Origin: Gammaproteobacteria bacterium
GTDB taxonomy: Bacteria; Pseudomonadota; Gammaproteobacteria; Steroidobacterales; JABDKV01
Length of the DNA: 64,000 bases
Direction of reading: 5' to 3'
Assembly: GCA_029862165.1 (NCBI GenBank)
Contig: JAOTXU010000015.1
Coordinates: forward strand, 1-64,000
The position numbers and the translations under genes were made by a program. Shown here piece by piece: positions 25,379 to 34,721 of this stretch. How positions within the stretch are numbered: the stretch's first letter is position 1; every line of letters starts with the position of its first letter. The notes below the pieces were generated by a model. It had not been told where the DNA came from, did not search any database, and worked only from the letters and a program-made list of their open reading frames with translations.

Positions 25379-27255
25379 ACTGGTGCGGGAGTTGCTTCGG
25401 TGCTGCCCGTATCCGCCCGTTCCGTCCGTGGCGCCTGACGACGCTCCGGCCCATAGTAAAGGATCGTCTCGCCGACTGCGGGCTCCTTTGTCGAACTGGA
25501 CGACGTGAGCCGAAAGCTGCCGTCAGACCGCAAAACCAGAATCTGTATCGCTTCGGCCGGAAAGTCACGCAGAAAATCGCTGTATGTGAAGTTTTCGGTG
25601 ATGCGTGTGCGATAGAACTTCCAGCCGCGCACATGCAGCCGCCACAATCGCTCGAAAACCGAATTGGAATCAAACGCTGGCTGGCCACGTAACGGTCGGG
25701 ATACGCCGCGTGGATCCTCTTCTATACCCGCGCCCATTGGCAACTGAAACACTTTGTTGCGCCCCACTTCGTGCGACAGACCTGTGCAAACCAGTGCGTT
25801 GTATGCGTCGTTACTCGTTGCCGCGAGAACCGTGCCAATGTGACTGATCTCGACCGACTCCTCCGCAAAATCTGACAGGATCTCGCCGTAAAAAACAGGC
25901 AGACCCGCCAGCCGCGCTGATCGCAGGTTATGCCATGAACTGTCGGCGATCAGCGCGTCAATACCGATTTCCTGTAGCTTCGAGCCCAATGCGATACTCC
26001 ACGGCGAGGCACCGACGATTAATAGAGATGCGCGATCGCCAGTTGATAGCTGCATCCGCCGTGCCAGCCAACGGATACTAATGCCATGAAAAAAGACCGT
26101 CGCAAATATCACGGCGAAAACCAGTGGCAGCAGCGCTTCGGCATCGGCGGATAGCTTGACTCCTTCGGGTCCACCGATTTCAGCGGCCCGAATCGCCAGT
26201 GCGGAACCCATGACGCCCGCTGTTGCTGCCGCCACGATCCCGCGCGGTGCGATCCAGGACAATAACAAACGGTCCCGCATGTCCATGCCCGCCCCGATAG
26301 TCGCGAGCATGACTGTCGCCGGACGCGTTAATAATAGAATTGATGCCACTAATGCAGCACCACGCCAATCGATCCGACCCAGAACTTCCCGATCGAGATC
26401 TGCTGTCAATATTACGAACACGACTGCCACCAGCATGACGGTGATATATTCTTTGAACCGTTTCATATCCTGAATGCCAGCAAGTCGCATGTTGCCCACG
26501 GTGATACCCATAATGGTGACCGCCAGCAGACCAGCTTCGTGCTGTAGCTGGTTGGACATGACAAACACGATCAACACGAGCCCGAGCATCACCGGCGACT
26601 TCAGGTACTCAGGCACCATCCCTCTCTTGAACGCCATGCCGGTCAGCCAGCCACCGAGACCGCCCAGCAAGCTGCCTGATAACAGCGCGAAACCCAGGCC
26701 GCGCGCCACACCGCTGAAACCCAGATCCTGAAAAGAGATAAACTGAAAAACCAACACCGCAAGTAACGCGCCAATCGGATCATTGACGATACCTTCCCAC
26801 TTGAAATATGACGCAGTGCGGCGGTTCAGTCGCGCCTGTCGTAACATTGGCATGATGACGGTCGGCCCGGTAACAACCATGATGGCGCCAAACACCAGCG
26901 CAACGGGCCACCCCAATCCGCCAATGTAGTGTGCGGCAACACTGGACAAGCCCCAGGCGATGGGTACCCCGGCGTACACCAACCGGCGCACACCGCCGGC
27001 AGCAACCTTCAGCTCGTGCAGTTGAAGATTAAGACCACCTTCAAACAGGATGATGGCAACACACAAACTGATAATCGCGGGCAGCCGGTTGCCCAGCTCC
27101 TGGGATGGATCGATAAGACCAAATACCGGCCCCGCCAACAGGCCGGCGACGGCCAACAGGATGATCGCGGGCAAATGGGTGCGCCAGGCAAGCCACTGGG
27201 CGCCGACGCCCAGCGCCACAATTGAGACGATAATTACCGTCAGATGATGCTCCAA
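25375..27255 (-). CDS. NhaP-type cation/proton antiporter
   Basis: CPA1-family membrane antiporter, about 626 aa. Roughly 12 hydrophobic helices cover residues 5–415, with FEGGLNLQL, VTGPTVIMPML and the buried WEGIVNDPIGALLAV acidic site. The C-terminal ~210 residues are cytoplasmic, with a Rossmann-like TrkA-N-type region (LLIVGASPWSIALGSKLQEIGIDALIADSSW). I prefer TTG 27255 (GGAG 6 nt upstream); an in-frame start at 27306 is possible. First gene of a three-gene operon. Confidence 0.88.
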   Translation of the reverse strand: MEHHLTVIIVSIVALGVGAQWLAWRTHLPAIILLAVAGLLAGPVFGLIDPSQELGNRLPAIISLCVAIILFEGGLNLQLHELKVAAGGVRRLVYAGVPIAWGLSSVAAHYIGGLGWPVALVFGAIMVVTGPTVIMPMLRQARLNRRTASYFKWEGIVNDPIGALLAVLVFQFISFQDLGFSGVARGLGFALLSGSLLGGLGGWLTGMAFKRGMVPEYLKSPVMLGLVLIVFVMSNQLQHEAGLLAVTIMGITVGNMRLAGIQDMKRFKEYITVMLVAVVFVILTADLDREVLGRIDWRGAALVASILLLTRPATVMLATIGAGMDMRDRLLLSWIAPRGIVAAATAGVMGSALAIRAAEIGGPEGVKLSADAEALLPLVFAVIFATVFFHGISIRWLARRMQLSTGDRASLLIVGASPWSIALGSKLQEIGIDALIADSSWHNLRSARLAGLPVFYGEILSDFAEESVEISHIGTVLAATSNDAYNALVCTGLSHEVGRNKVFQLPMGAGIEEDPRGVSRPLRGQPAFDSNSVFERLWRLHVRGWKFYRTRITENFTYSDFLRDFPAEAIQILVLRSDGSFRLTSSSSTKEPAVGETILYYGPERRQAPRTERADTGSTEATPAPV

Positions 27256-27380
27256 GGCGTACTCCGGGCCACACGGTGCGCATAACGGTATCAGCAGCCA
27301 ACCCACGCAACAACAACGCGGACCCTTTTTCCTCAGCCAAGCCGCCGTTAGAATGACGGGTTGTTCGCAATCAGAGGCTT

Positions 27381-28565
27381 GTGGTGACCACCGAGTTCAG
27401 GGACCGCTTGACGATATTAGGCGCCGGGGCCCTGGCCATAGTCGTGTTCGGCGGTTTGTGTATCCGGCATAACGTCCCGGCCATCGAGGCGCAGCTGGCT
27501 GATCGTGCCACCAGCGAGTTGCGCAAGGCTCGAATGAGTTGGGCCGAAGTGGAGATGAGTGGCCGTGATCTGACACTTTCCGGTGTGGCGCCGGATGCCG
27601 CAGCGCAAGATGCCGCATTGCGGACCGCATCAGTCTGGGGCGTCCGATATGTCGCAAGCGCACTCACGACGCCTACCGACGGTGCGCCACGAACGGCTGT
27701 TGCGACCGCCGACAAACCGGTGCCCGCTCCAACGCAGAAATTTCGAACACGTCTGACCCTTGGGGATGACCGACTCGTCTTGGATGGCGACGTTCCGGGG
27801 GAGCGCCAGCGACGCGAATTCGTCGAGCTGGCACAGGCAAAATTTAGCGTTGCGACAGTGGAAGCGCGACTGAGTCAAAGTGGCAACGCGCCGGACGACT
27901 GGTTGCAAGCTGCTGCGGTAGCGCTGGATATCGTCGATCAACTGGTGTTTGGCGAGGTCTCCATGGTTGATCAATCACTGCATGTCACCGGAATCACAGA
28001 CACAGCTGCCGGCGATGCGGAAATTCACCGTTTGCTGGCAGAAGAGCTACCTGAAGTTTACTCCAGCACGGCAGCAACCGGTGCGCACTCGGAATTGGAC
28101 GCAATACTGCGCACGTCGCCCGGGCTGGCGCAGCGTCTTGCGACCCGGAGCAAGAAAAGCACCGATGCCGAATTTCGCGCACCGCGCGCGCTTGATAGTT
28201 CCGCCTGCGAAGCAGAATTCCACGCAACGATCAGTGATAACAAGATCCAGTTTTCAGTGTCGAGCGCAAATTTGACACCGGACAGCCGGGGCTTGCTGGA
28301 TTTGCTTGCAGCGGTGCTCAAGCGCTGCTCCGGAACACGGCTGACTATTGCAGGCCATACTGATGACCGGGGTCTGGTTGAAAACAACCTCGCGCTGAGT
28401 CAACGTCGGGCCGAGTCAGTAATGCGGTACCTGGTCACGCGTGGCATTAGCCTGGGCCGCCTCTCGGCCCGAGGCTATGGCGAAGGACTGCCAATTGTCC
28501 CGAATGTAACTGCGACTGACCGCGCGACTAACCGACGCATCGAATTCATTTTTGAAAGCGAGTGA
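27381..28565 (+). CDS. OmpA-domain protein with BON-like repeats
   Basis: A 394-aa protein with an N-terminal membrane anchor (LTILGAGALAIVVFGGLCI), two BON-like segments (e.g. MSWAEVEMSGRDLTLSGVAPD; TLGDDRLVLDGDVPGERQR) and a C-terminal OmpA peptidoglycan-binding domain (GTRLTIAGHTDDRGLVENNLALSQRRAESV; GYGEGLPIVPN; RATNRRIEF). Start at GTG 27381 (or 27384) with AGAGG just upstream. Likely periplasmic and bound to peptidoglycan. Directly followed by a membrane/HhH protein. Confidence 0.82.
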   Translation: MVTTEFRDRLTILGAGALAIVVFGGLCIRHNVPAIEAQLADRATSELRKARMSWAEVEMSGRDLTLSGVAPDAAAQDAALRTASVWGVRYVASALTTPTDGAPRTAVATADKPVPAPTQKFRTRLTLGDDRLVLDGDVPGERQRREFVELAQAKFSVATVEARLSQSGNAPDDWLQAAAVALDIVDQLVFGEVSMVDQSLHVTGITDTAAGDAEIHRLLAEELPEVYSSTAATGAHSELDAILRTSPGLAQRLATRSKKSTDAEFRAPRALDSSACEAEFHATISDNKIQFSVSSANLTPDSRGLLDLLAAVLKRCSGTRLTIAGHTDDRGLVENNLALSQRRAESVMRYLVTRGISLGRLSARGYGEGLPIVPNVTATDRATNRRIEFIFESE

Positions 28566-28566
28566 C

Positions 28567-29550
28567 ATGATCTATCTCGTACAACAAATCATTCTTTGTC
28601 TACTTTTTACAGCCTTGATTGGCGCGGCAATGGGGTGGTTGCTGCGAGGACTGGGTGCTGCCAGGCAAACGGAAGCTCTCGAAGCGCGCTGGCGTTCTCG
28701 TATTGCACAGATCAAACACGAGAATAGCCGCCCACCGCCTGAGGACCCCCCTGAAACACCGGCTGCTTCAGCGAACGAGTCTCTGGTTTCCGACCTGCGC
28801 CGCCAAATCAAGCACCGCGACGATGCACTCGAAGCGCTACGAACCGCCAGAACTGTGCGTGAAGAGAGTGATTCCGATTCGGAAGCGCTAAGAACACAGT
28901 TGAGCGACACCGCCGCTTTGTGCAATCAGCTTCAAACGCATCTGTCGGAGCAAAGCCTCGCAAAAGATCAGCTTCAGCAGCATATGGCACGAACAATTAA
29001 AGAAAAAGACCTGTTGATGCAGCAACTGCGTGAGCGAGAAACGGAAATTGGACGTATTGGCCAGGAAAGACAACATGCAATAAATACTATCGCGAAGTTG
29101 CAAAAGAACATGCATACACCACGCGACGAGCAGTTGGGCAAAACAGCGCCCGATACGACATCATCGCCAGAGCAATCGATATCAACACCAGCGACACCAT
29201 CCACGACCGCGCCGACCCCCACGGCCCCCGGGCCACTGCTACCGATTCCGGGACGCCAGCAGGACCTGCCTATCGCTGCGGATGCCCCCGTGTCATCGAC
29301 CAGTGATTACAAACCAGAGTGGTTACTTGCGGCGCCAGAGGGGCATAAGGACAACCTGCAGGCTATCCTCGGCATTGGTCCAAAGCTGGAAGCGCGGCTA
29401 AACAGCCTCGGCATTTTCCACTTCCGGCAGATTGCACAATTCGACCGCAAAGATATTCTCTGGGTAGCACGTCACCTGCATAGTTTTCCCGGACGGATTG
29501 TGCGCGACCGCTGGATACCACAGGCACAAAGCTTGTTAAAAGAGACCTAG
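28567..29550 (+). CDS. Membrane-anchored coiled-coil protein with C-terminal helix-hairpin-helix
   Basis: A 327-aa protein: N-terminal TM helix (residues 2–25, ending GAAMGWLLRGLG), a long coiled coil (about 60–185), a Pro/Thr-rich linker, then a helix-hairpin-helix-like module DNLQAILGIGPKLEARLNSLGIFHFRQIAQF. ATG 28567 is immediately downstream of the OmpA-like gene. The pair looks like an envelope complex of unknown role; the HhH module may bind protein rather than DNA. Its stop overlaps the stop of the convergent small gene by 4 bp. Confidence 0.78.
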   Translation: MIYLVQQIILCLLFTALIGAAMGWLLRGLGAARQTEALEARWRSRIAQIKHENSRPPPEDPPETPAASANESLVSDLRRQIKHRDDALEALRTARTVREESDSDSEALRTQLSDTAALCNQLQTHLSEQSLAKDQLQQHMARTIKEKDLLMQQLRERETEIGRIGQERQHAINTIAKLQKNMHTPRDEQLGKTAPDTTSSPEQSISTPATPSTTAPTPTAPGPLLPIPGRQQDLPIAADAPVSSTSDYKPEWLLAAPEGHKDNLQAILGIGPKLEARLNSLGIFHFRQIAQFDRKDILWVARHLHSFPGRIVRDRWIPQAQSLLKET

Positions 29551-29813
29551 GGGGCCGGTGCTTCGGCTGTCCCATCGTCGGCATCATTGAAAACCGCCGT
29601 GGGTTGTTCGCCTGGAACGCCTGATATGTCGGCATCTGCACCAAGCAGACGCGCAGCCTCCTCGGGTGTCAGATACTCAACCTCAATGGAATCCATTGGT
29701 GGCCGTATAGCTTCGGTGTTGCGATTGTAAAAAGTATTGACACTCACGACCAGCATCGTCAGCACCATAAGACTGGCGACGACGAAAGAAACAAGCAACC
29801 TCGTGGCGCTCAT
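29547..29813 (-). CDS. Small single-pass membrane protein
   Basis: An 88-aa protein with one N-terminal TM helix ([20 protein letters not shown]) and an acidic tail ([22 protein letters not shown]). I do not recognise it. Its ATG overlaps the stop of the upstream amidohydrolase as ATGA, so it belongs to the msrB–amidohydrolase operon. Confidence 0.65.
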   Translation of the reverse strand: MSATRLLVSFVVASLMVLTMLVVSVNTFYNRNTEAIRPPMDSIEVEYLTPEEAARLLGADADISGVPGEQPTAVFNDADDGTAEAPAP

Positions 29814-31093
29814 TGTTGGTAGATTACGCCTTCTTTCATAACGAATTGAATATTCTCTAGCACGGTTATATCTGATGTAGGATCACCAGCGACCGCTATG
29901 ATATCGGCCTGTTTCCCTGCCTCGATACTGCCCAGCATATTTTCTACGTCCAGTAGCTGTGCAGCCGTGAGAGTGGCGGAACGCAACGCTTCGGTTGGTG
30001 TCATGCCACCTTCCACCATCAACGCAAACTCTTTCGCGTTGTCGCCATGTGCTGACACGCCACTGTCGGTACCAAAAGCGATCTTCACACCGGCAGCACG
30101 CGCCGCCGAAAACGTCGCTTTAATCTGCGGTCCAATCGCTGCAGCCTTGGGGCGAACGATGTCAGGAAAAAAACCGTCTACTTTCGCTTGTTCTGCGACC
30201 CAGTCTCCCGCAGAAATAGTCGGCACGTAAAAAGTCCCGTGCCGTTTCATCAAACGCATGGTCTCCTGATCCATGAATGTGCCGTGTTCGATCGACCGTA
30301 CACCGGCGCGCACAGCGCGTTTCATTCCCTCTGCACCGTGCGCGTGCGCTGCGACATGAAAGTCATAGTCTTTAGCTGTACTGACGACTGCTTCGATCTC
30401 CGCTTGGGTGAACTGCGGGTTTTGACCACTCTTTGCAACGCTGAGCACGCCACCGGTCGCTGTGATCTTTATGAGATCGGCCCCGTCCTTGTACCGCTGT
30501 CGCACCGCTTTTGCCGCATCTTCCACACCGTTGACGACGCCCTGCTTCGGTCCCGGATCACCACGTAGATCCATGCGCCATCCATTAGTCGGATCGGCAT
30601 GCCCGCCGGTGGTGCCCAACGATTTGGCTGCTGTGTAGATGCGTGGCCCGCGCACATGACCCTGGTCGATGGCTTTGCGCAGCGCAACGGTAACGTTGAA
30701 CCGGTCACCGAGATCACGCACTGTCGTAAAACCGGCAAGCAACGTCTTCTCGGCGGCACCGGCAGCACGTAGCGCCAGGTCGGCAGGATTGAGTTGAAAG
30801 CGCTCCAAGTAGGTTTCGCGGCTAAACGCGGATGTGAAATGTACATGCATGTCCATCAGTCCGGGCAAGACCGTCAGCTCGCTCAAATCAATCAACTGGT
30901 CATCGCCCCCGGGATGCGTAAAACCGTTTTCTACGGCGCTGATCTGCCCGTCGTCGACTATGATCGTCACCTCGCGCAGCGTTGTGGAATCCGGATTTAT
31001 GAGCGCACCGGCGTGAATCAGCGTACGCGCCTGGATTGAATCAGCGAGCAGCAACGCGGCTATCAGTGCAAATACCGAATATGCTCTTTTCAT
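29810..31093 (-). CDS. Exported metal-dependent amidohydrolase (Xaa-Pro dipeptidase-like)
   Basis: A 427-aa amidohydrolase with a signal peptide (residues 1–22, ending DSIQA). Metal site pieces: [17 protein letters not shown] (carboxylated Lys), VAAHAHG, SIEHGT and AFGTDSG. Similar secreted members hydrolyse Xaa-Pro or related dipeptides, but substrate cannot be read here. Start ATG 31093 overlaps the msrB stop as ATGA. Confidence 0.87.
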   Translation of the reverse strand: MKRAYSVFALIAALLLADSIQARTLIHAGALINPDSTTLREVTIIVDDGQISAVENGFTHPGGDDQLIDLSELTVLPGLMDMHVHFTSAFSRETYLERFQLNPADLALRAAGAAEKTLLAGFTTVRDLGDRFNVTVALRKAIDQGHVRGPRIYTAAKSLGTTGGHADPTNGWRMDLRGDPGPKQGVVNGVEDAAKAVRQRYKDGADLIKITATGGVLSVAKSGQNPQFTQAEIEAVVSTAKDYDFHVAAHAHGAEGMKRAVRAGVRSIEHGTFMDQETMRLMKRHGTFYVPTISAGDWVAEQAKVDGFFPDIVRPKAAAIGPQIKATFSAARAAGVKIAFGTDSGVSAHGDNAKEFALMVEGGMTPTEALRSATLTAAQLLDVENMLGSIEAGKQADIIAVAGDPTSDITVLENIQFVMKEGVIYQQ

Positions 31094-31500
31094 CAGGATT
31101 CATCCCCGTTGTCGTCGGTGGCTTTGAAATTCAGCGCCGCGGAATTGACACAGAAGCGCTTGCCGCCAGGATCGGGTCCGTCATCGAAGACATGTCCAAG
31201 ATGGGCATCGCAATTTGTACAGCGAACCTCTGTCCTGTGCATGCCGTGACTGTTGTCTGAAATCAGCACAACTCGCTCGTTGGCGCTGGGTGCGGTGAAA
31301 CTTGGCCATCCCGAACCGGAATCGTATTTTGTGCCGGCATCGAACAGGACGGTGTCACAACAAACGCAGCAGTAGCTCCCATCGTCTTTGTTGTAGACGT
31401 ACTCGCCAGTAAACGCGGGCTCCGTGGCATTTTCGCGTGTGACAGCGTACTGCATAGCAGTGAGGCGCTGACGTTCAAGGTCAGTGGGTTTCTTGCTCAT
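31093..31500 (-). CDS. msrB: Peptide-methionine (R)-S-oxide reductase MsrB
   Basis: Repairs methionine-R-sulfoxide. 135 aa, with structural zinc pairs CVCC and [38 protein letters not shown] with the catalytic Cys in RFCVN. ATG 31500 gives the usual N-terminus; upstream in-frame codons run into the neighbouring gene. No signal peptide, so cytoplasmic. First gene of a tightly overlapping operon. Confidence 0.95.
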   Translation of the reverse strand: MSKKPTDLERQRLTAMQYAVTRENATEPAFTGEYVYNKDDGSYCCVCCDTVLFDAGTKYDSGSGWPSFTAPSANERVVLISDNSHGMHRTEVRCTNCDAHLGHVFDDGPDPGGKRFCVNSAALNFKATDDNGDES

Positions 31501-31570
31501 CGGCAAAGAATAGTCCTGCTGCCTCTCGCTGCCAAGCACCGGTGGGCGGCGGACCGAAATTGGACGGGGC

Positions 31571-32542
31571 TCAGGCGTTAACGGGTTCAGTGAGCCCCAG
31601 GTATCTCTCAAACGGGATTGGAACTCCGCCGAATTTCCATTGCGTCAGAGAGCACTCTGCAACAACTTTTGCAAAGCGCTCAGTCAGCTCCGCTCTGTTC
31701 TTTACGCCCAGCAACGTGCGAACCGGCGGGAACTTCCCTTTTGATCGGGCCGAAAAGAAGAGATCGAATCCGGATTTCTCGAATTTCTCAGCATAGACAA
31801 GGGTACGGGGGAACCAGCGAGTCAATGCTTTGGGATAATGCAACAGCCCTCGTATGCACAACAGAAAGTCCGCCTGCATGATGTCATCAAAACTCAAAAA
31901 GTTGAGATCGGCACGCTCGCGCTGAAAATCCGCGGCTGCAGAAATACGCTGCTCGTGCAAACGCCTCGTACGAAACTCATCCAGTGTCTTGATGTATGCA
32001 TCGAATCCCAGAAAACTGGTCGTTTGCGGTCCCCGATCCGTTTCGAAAAGATAATGAGCGTCCAGATATGTGTTCACTTCTTCATATTCTTGGTTCTTGA
32101 TTAACAATGCAATCACGCCAAGAAACAGTTCACGCAACAGAAAACGATAATGGTCGCACCAAAGATGATTGAAGTGAATTATGTCTCTGGGCGCGTGTTT
32201 GTACACCAACGACCTTCCTAGAAACTGTCGTATGACGTTATGGATCTCGGAACTTCGTTCGTTATTTAGCGCCACGTCTACGCAATCCAGAAACTGGTCG
32301 CGTAAACCCTTCATCTTGTACAGAGCACCAACGACGCGATCATCCAATGGCTCTTTGTCGGGACCGCCAAGCTGAAAATCGGCTAAGCTCGTAAACAGCA
32401 CGTCGAGATAATGCTCAAGTGCGTCATCGAGATGAGACCTGTTGTTGAGCAGCGCGTCATGCGCAATCGAGAAACGTGCCCCTACACGCGTGATAGCTTC
32501 GTGAGTGGAATCGATTGCATCGGGGTCTTCAATAACTAGCAT
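31571..32542 (-). CDS. Uncharacterised 323-aa helical protein
   Basis: I do not recognise this gene. It is soluble and mostly helical by composition, with no TM segment or P-loop. The most distinctive stretch is near the C-terminus: LLHYPKALTRWFPRTLVYAE followed by FEKSGFDLFFSARSKGKF and LLGVKNRAELTERF. The C-terminal third looks like a conserved unit; I have a weak impression of similar WFPRTL-type tails on larger proteins but cannot name the family. It lies 70 bp upstream of msrB on the same strand. Confidence 0.75.
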   Translation of the reverse strand: MLVIEDPDAIDSTHEAITRVGARFSIAHDALLNNRSHLDDALEHYLDVLFTSLADFQLGGPDKEPLDDRVVGALYKMKGLRDQFLDCVDVALNNERSSEIHNVIRQFLGRSLVYKHAPRDIIHFNHLWCDHYRFLLRELFLGVIALLIKNQEYEEVNTYLDAHYLFETDRGPQTTSFLGFDAYIKTLDEFRTRRLHEQRISAAADFQRERADLNFLSFDDIMQADFLLCIRGLLHYPKALTRWFPRTLVYAEKFEKSGFDLFFSARSKGKFPPVRTLLGVKNRAELTERFAKVVAECSLTQWKFGGVPIPFERYLGLTEPVNA

Positions 32543-32636
32543 GGAAACGGCCTGAAGCTGTGCCAGCCCTGGGGTTATTGAAAGACTATCAGCACCGAAT
32601 CCGGTGAAATGTGTGCTGGATCACACTCGCTATGAT

Positions 32637-32885
32637 TTACTCGCCGCAGGCTGCTGCTGCTGCCTTGTCCAGACTGCCGGAAGCCCTCACGGTGCCATCA
32701 CCGGCCGGCCCTTCGTAAGAAAACCGGCCATCCGCATGCTGCGTTACTTTCAGCAACTGTCCGTCATTACAGGCGCCGTAGTATTCGGTGGAACCGTCCT
32801 CACCTGAATAGCTGTGCTTGATGCTATAGGTATATCCCAAACCAGAAAGACTCAACAGCAATGCGGTTGCAATCAATTTTCTCAT
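32637..32885 (-). CDS. Small secreted protein
   Basis: An 82-aa protein with a signal peptide (MRKLIATALLLSLSGLGYTYS) and a short mature domain with two cysteines (YYGACNDGQ, AAAACGE), perhaps disulfide-bonded. AGGAG lies 7 nt before the ATG at 32885. Function unknown. Confidence 0.7.
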   Translation of the reverse strand: MRKLIATALLLSLSGLGYTYSIKHSYSGEDGSTEYYGACNDGQLLKVTQHADGRFSYEGPAGDGTVRASGSLDKAAAAACGE

Positions 32886-32991
32886 GGTAGCTCCTGACTG
32901 GATATTGCTGGGACCGGCATTCTACCGGGCCTATAATCTTGAGATCAAGCCAGAGTTTACAATCCTTATTAATTGAAATTGCCGTCTTTTT

Positions 32992-34029
32992 TTAGGCCGT
33001 TTTCTTCGCGCCTGAACCGCGTGTCCACATCCGTTTTCCGTATTTCCAATAGCCGCGTACGTTATTCAGGCGCGTATCTGTGCCGGGCTCGATCGGCATA
33101 ATCTCGCCCTTTAATAATCCCGTAAGAAACGGTGCCAGCACGGCACCGCCACCGCCTGTGATCATGACACGATCGATATCCCAATCGTTGGCCCAAAGCC
33201 GATTGGCGTCTGTTGCGATTGCGGATGCCAGTTGTGAGTACGCGTGTTCTTTGACCAGCTTGAGATCATAGCGTTTGCCATGAATCTTGATCGACCCGCG
33301 ATCCATTGCATCGTAGAGCCTGTACAACTCAACGTTAACGCCACTGGACTCCTGCAATTTCGAGGCAATCGTTGAATAGGCACGCGAAATTCCCGTGTCG
33401 GTTGTTCGGCTGCCACGCTCCGAATAACGAGTACGATCCGCGATCGTGTAGTCGGTCGTACGGAATCCAACATCGATTACACCAATTTTCTCTGTCAGAA
33501 AACGTCGATCCCGAACTTCGCCCAGTTCGCTAAGCATTAAATTCATGACCGTGCCAAACGGCTGGGGAACCACGCGTACTTCAGAAACGCGCACAACTGT
33601 GTCTTCGCGTTCGCCGTTTTTGTTGACAACGACCAGCGGATGCTGTCCTTTTAGAATATTGATCAACTCGTTGCGATGTCGCCGGTAGTGACTGATCGGC
33701 AACCCGGCGACTAGTTTGATCGGTTCCTGTCGCTCGACCATGTTCGCCAGAGGGGTCAGCGCAAGAACCTTTGTGAACTCCGCCACGAATTGACTTTGAT
33801 CCAGGGTGAAGTATCGCTCGAGGCTCTGTCGCTCGGCCAACTCACCCACGAAGTAATTATGGTCGTCAATCTCAACGTGCAAGTAGTCTTCTTCTTCGGG
33901 GTCACTCAAAAGCTGCTCGCGGAATTGCAATTCCGCCGCCTCGCCGTAGACCGTCTTGAAAACGATGAAACGCTGGCCGTTTGTAGCCTTGGTATAGCCG
34001 AAACCGATATCTAGCCCGATCACTTCCAT
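32992..34029 (-). CDS. ParM/Alp-like actin-family ATPase
   Basis: A 345-aa actin-fold protein: phosphate-1 loop VIGLDIGFGYTKATNG, phosphate-2 loop KIGVIDVGFRTTDYTI and adenosine motif RVMITGGGGAVLAPFL. This arrangement matches plasmid-segregation actins (StbA/ParM, Alp). No DNA-binding adaptor (ParR-like) or plasmid maintenance gene is adjacent. Upstream on the same strand are a DUF1272 gene and a small membrane protein. Role unknown. Confidence 0.85.
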   Translation of the reverse strand: MEVIGLDIGFGYTKATNGQRFIVFKTVYGEAAELQFREQLLSDPEEEDYLHVEIDDHNYFVGELAERQSLERYFTLDQSQFVAEFTKVLALTPLANMVERQEPIKLVAGLPISHYRRHRNELINILKGQHPLVVVNKNGEREDTVVRVSEVRVVPQPFGTVMNLMLSELGEVRDRRFLTEKIGVIDVGFRTTDYTIADRTRYSERGSRTTDTGISRAYSTIASKLQESSGVNVELYRLYDAMDRGSIKIHGKRYDLKLVKEHAYSQLASAIATDANRLWANDWDIDRVMITGGGGAVLAPFLTGLLKGEIMPIEPGTDTRLNNVRGYWKYGKRMWTRGSGAKKTA

Positions 34030-34125
34030 CGTTATCCCCCGGACGGCGTGCGAAAGCGTGGCTGTATAGCATGCCCCCCGCTGCCGGTCAAAACTGTGTC
34101 GGGTGGGCGCCTGCGGCGGTCTTGG

Positions 34126-34317
34126 TTAAGCTGGATACCCGTCAGTGTTTGCCGGCGCTTCTGCTCGCGTCGGGCGCACCACGAGCTCGCCGGAACAATT
34201 GGGACAATTTTGCATCTCGCTGCTGCAAGCAGGGCAAAAGGTACACTCGTAGGAGCAGATATAGGCTTCGTCGGAGTGTGTCAGACTCTGCCCACAGCGC
34301 TCACAGGACGATTTCAT
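34126..34317 (-). CDS. DUF1272 cysteine-rich protein
   Basis: A 63-aa protein with four Cys pairs for two zinc-ribbon-like sites: SCERCGQSL, AYICSYECTFCPACSSEM and CPNCSGELVVRP. The pattern fits DUF1272. ATG 34317 gives the family start; an in-frame GTG at 34329 is a less likely alternative. Function unknown. Confidence 0.85.
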   Translation of the reverse strand: MKSSCERCGQSLTHSDEAYICSYECTFCPACSSEMQNCPNCSGELVVRPTRAEAPANTDGYPA

Positions 34318-34389
34318 GCTCAGTGCCACAGCTACGTTTCCGCCGGCTTACCCTCGGTGGAAATACTATAGCGCGGATCGATAAGGTGG

Positions 34390-34602
34390 TCAGTTGCGGA
34401 ATGCTGAGACCGTTGCGGCAGAAACCGCAACACCGCAAAAGAGCAGTGCGCCGAGAAAACCGCGCATGCCCAACGTCACCGTAGCAAAGAAAACCAGCGC
34501 GAGGCTCAGAAAAACTATCAGCAAATAGGCACCTGAACTTGCGGCACCGAGGATTCCGAATACGTCGTCGAGATCATCGATGATGCGCACGAGTTGCTGC
34601 AT
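34390..34602 (-). CDS. Small two-helix membrane protein
   Basis: A 70-aa protein with two hydrophobic helices (about 20–42 YLLIVFLSLALVFFATVTLG and 46–66 GFLGALLFCGVAVSAATVSA). Not recognised. Lies upstream of the DUF1272 gene on the same strand. Confidence 0.6.
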   Translation of the reverse strand: MQQLVRIIDDLDDVFGILGAASSGAYLLIVFLSLALVFFATVTLGMRGFLGALLFCGVAVSAATVSAFRN

Positions 34603-34721
34603 TAATCTTTTCTTCTGTGCTGCCTGGTTGTGAGCACAGATAATAGAAATACTGCCCGATTTTGGCCGTGACCCGGATCACACTAGTTGCAATCGGTTAG
34701 CCTGGCTTTTTTTTAAACGCT

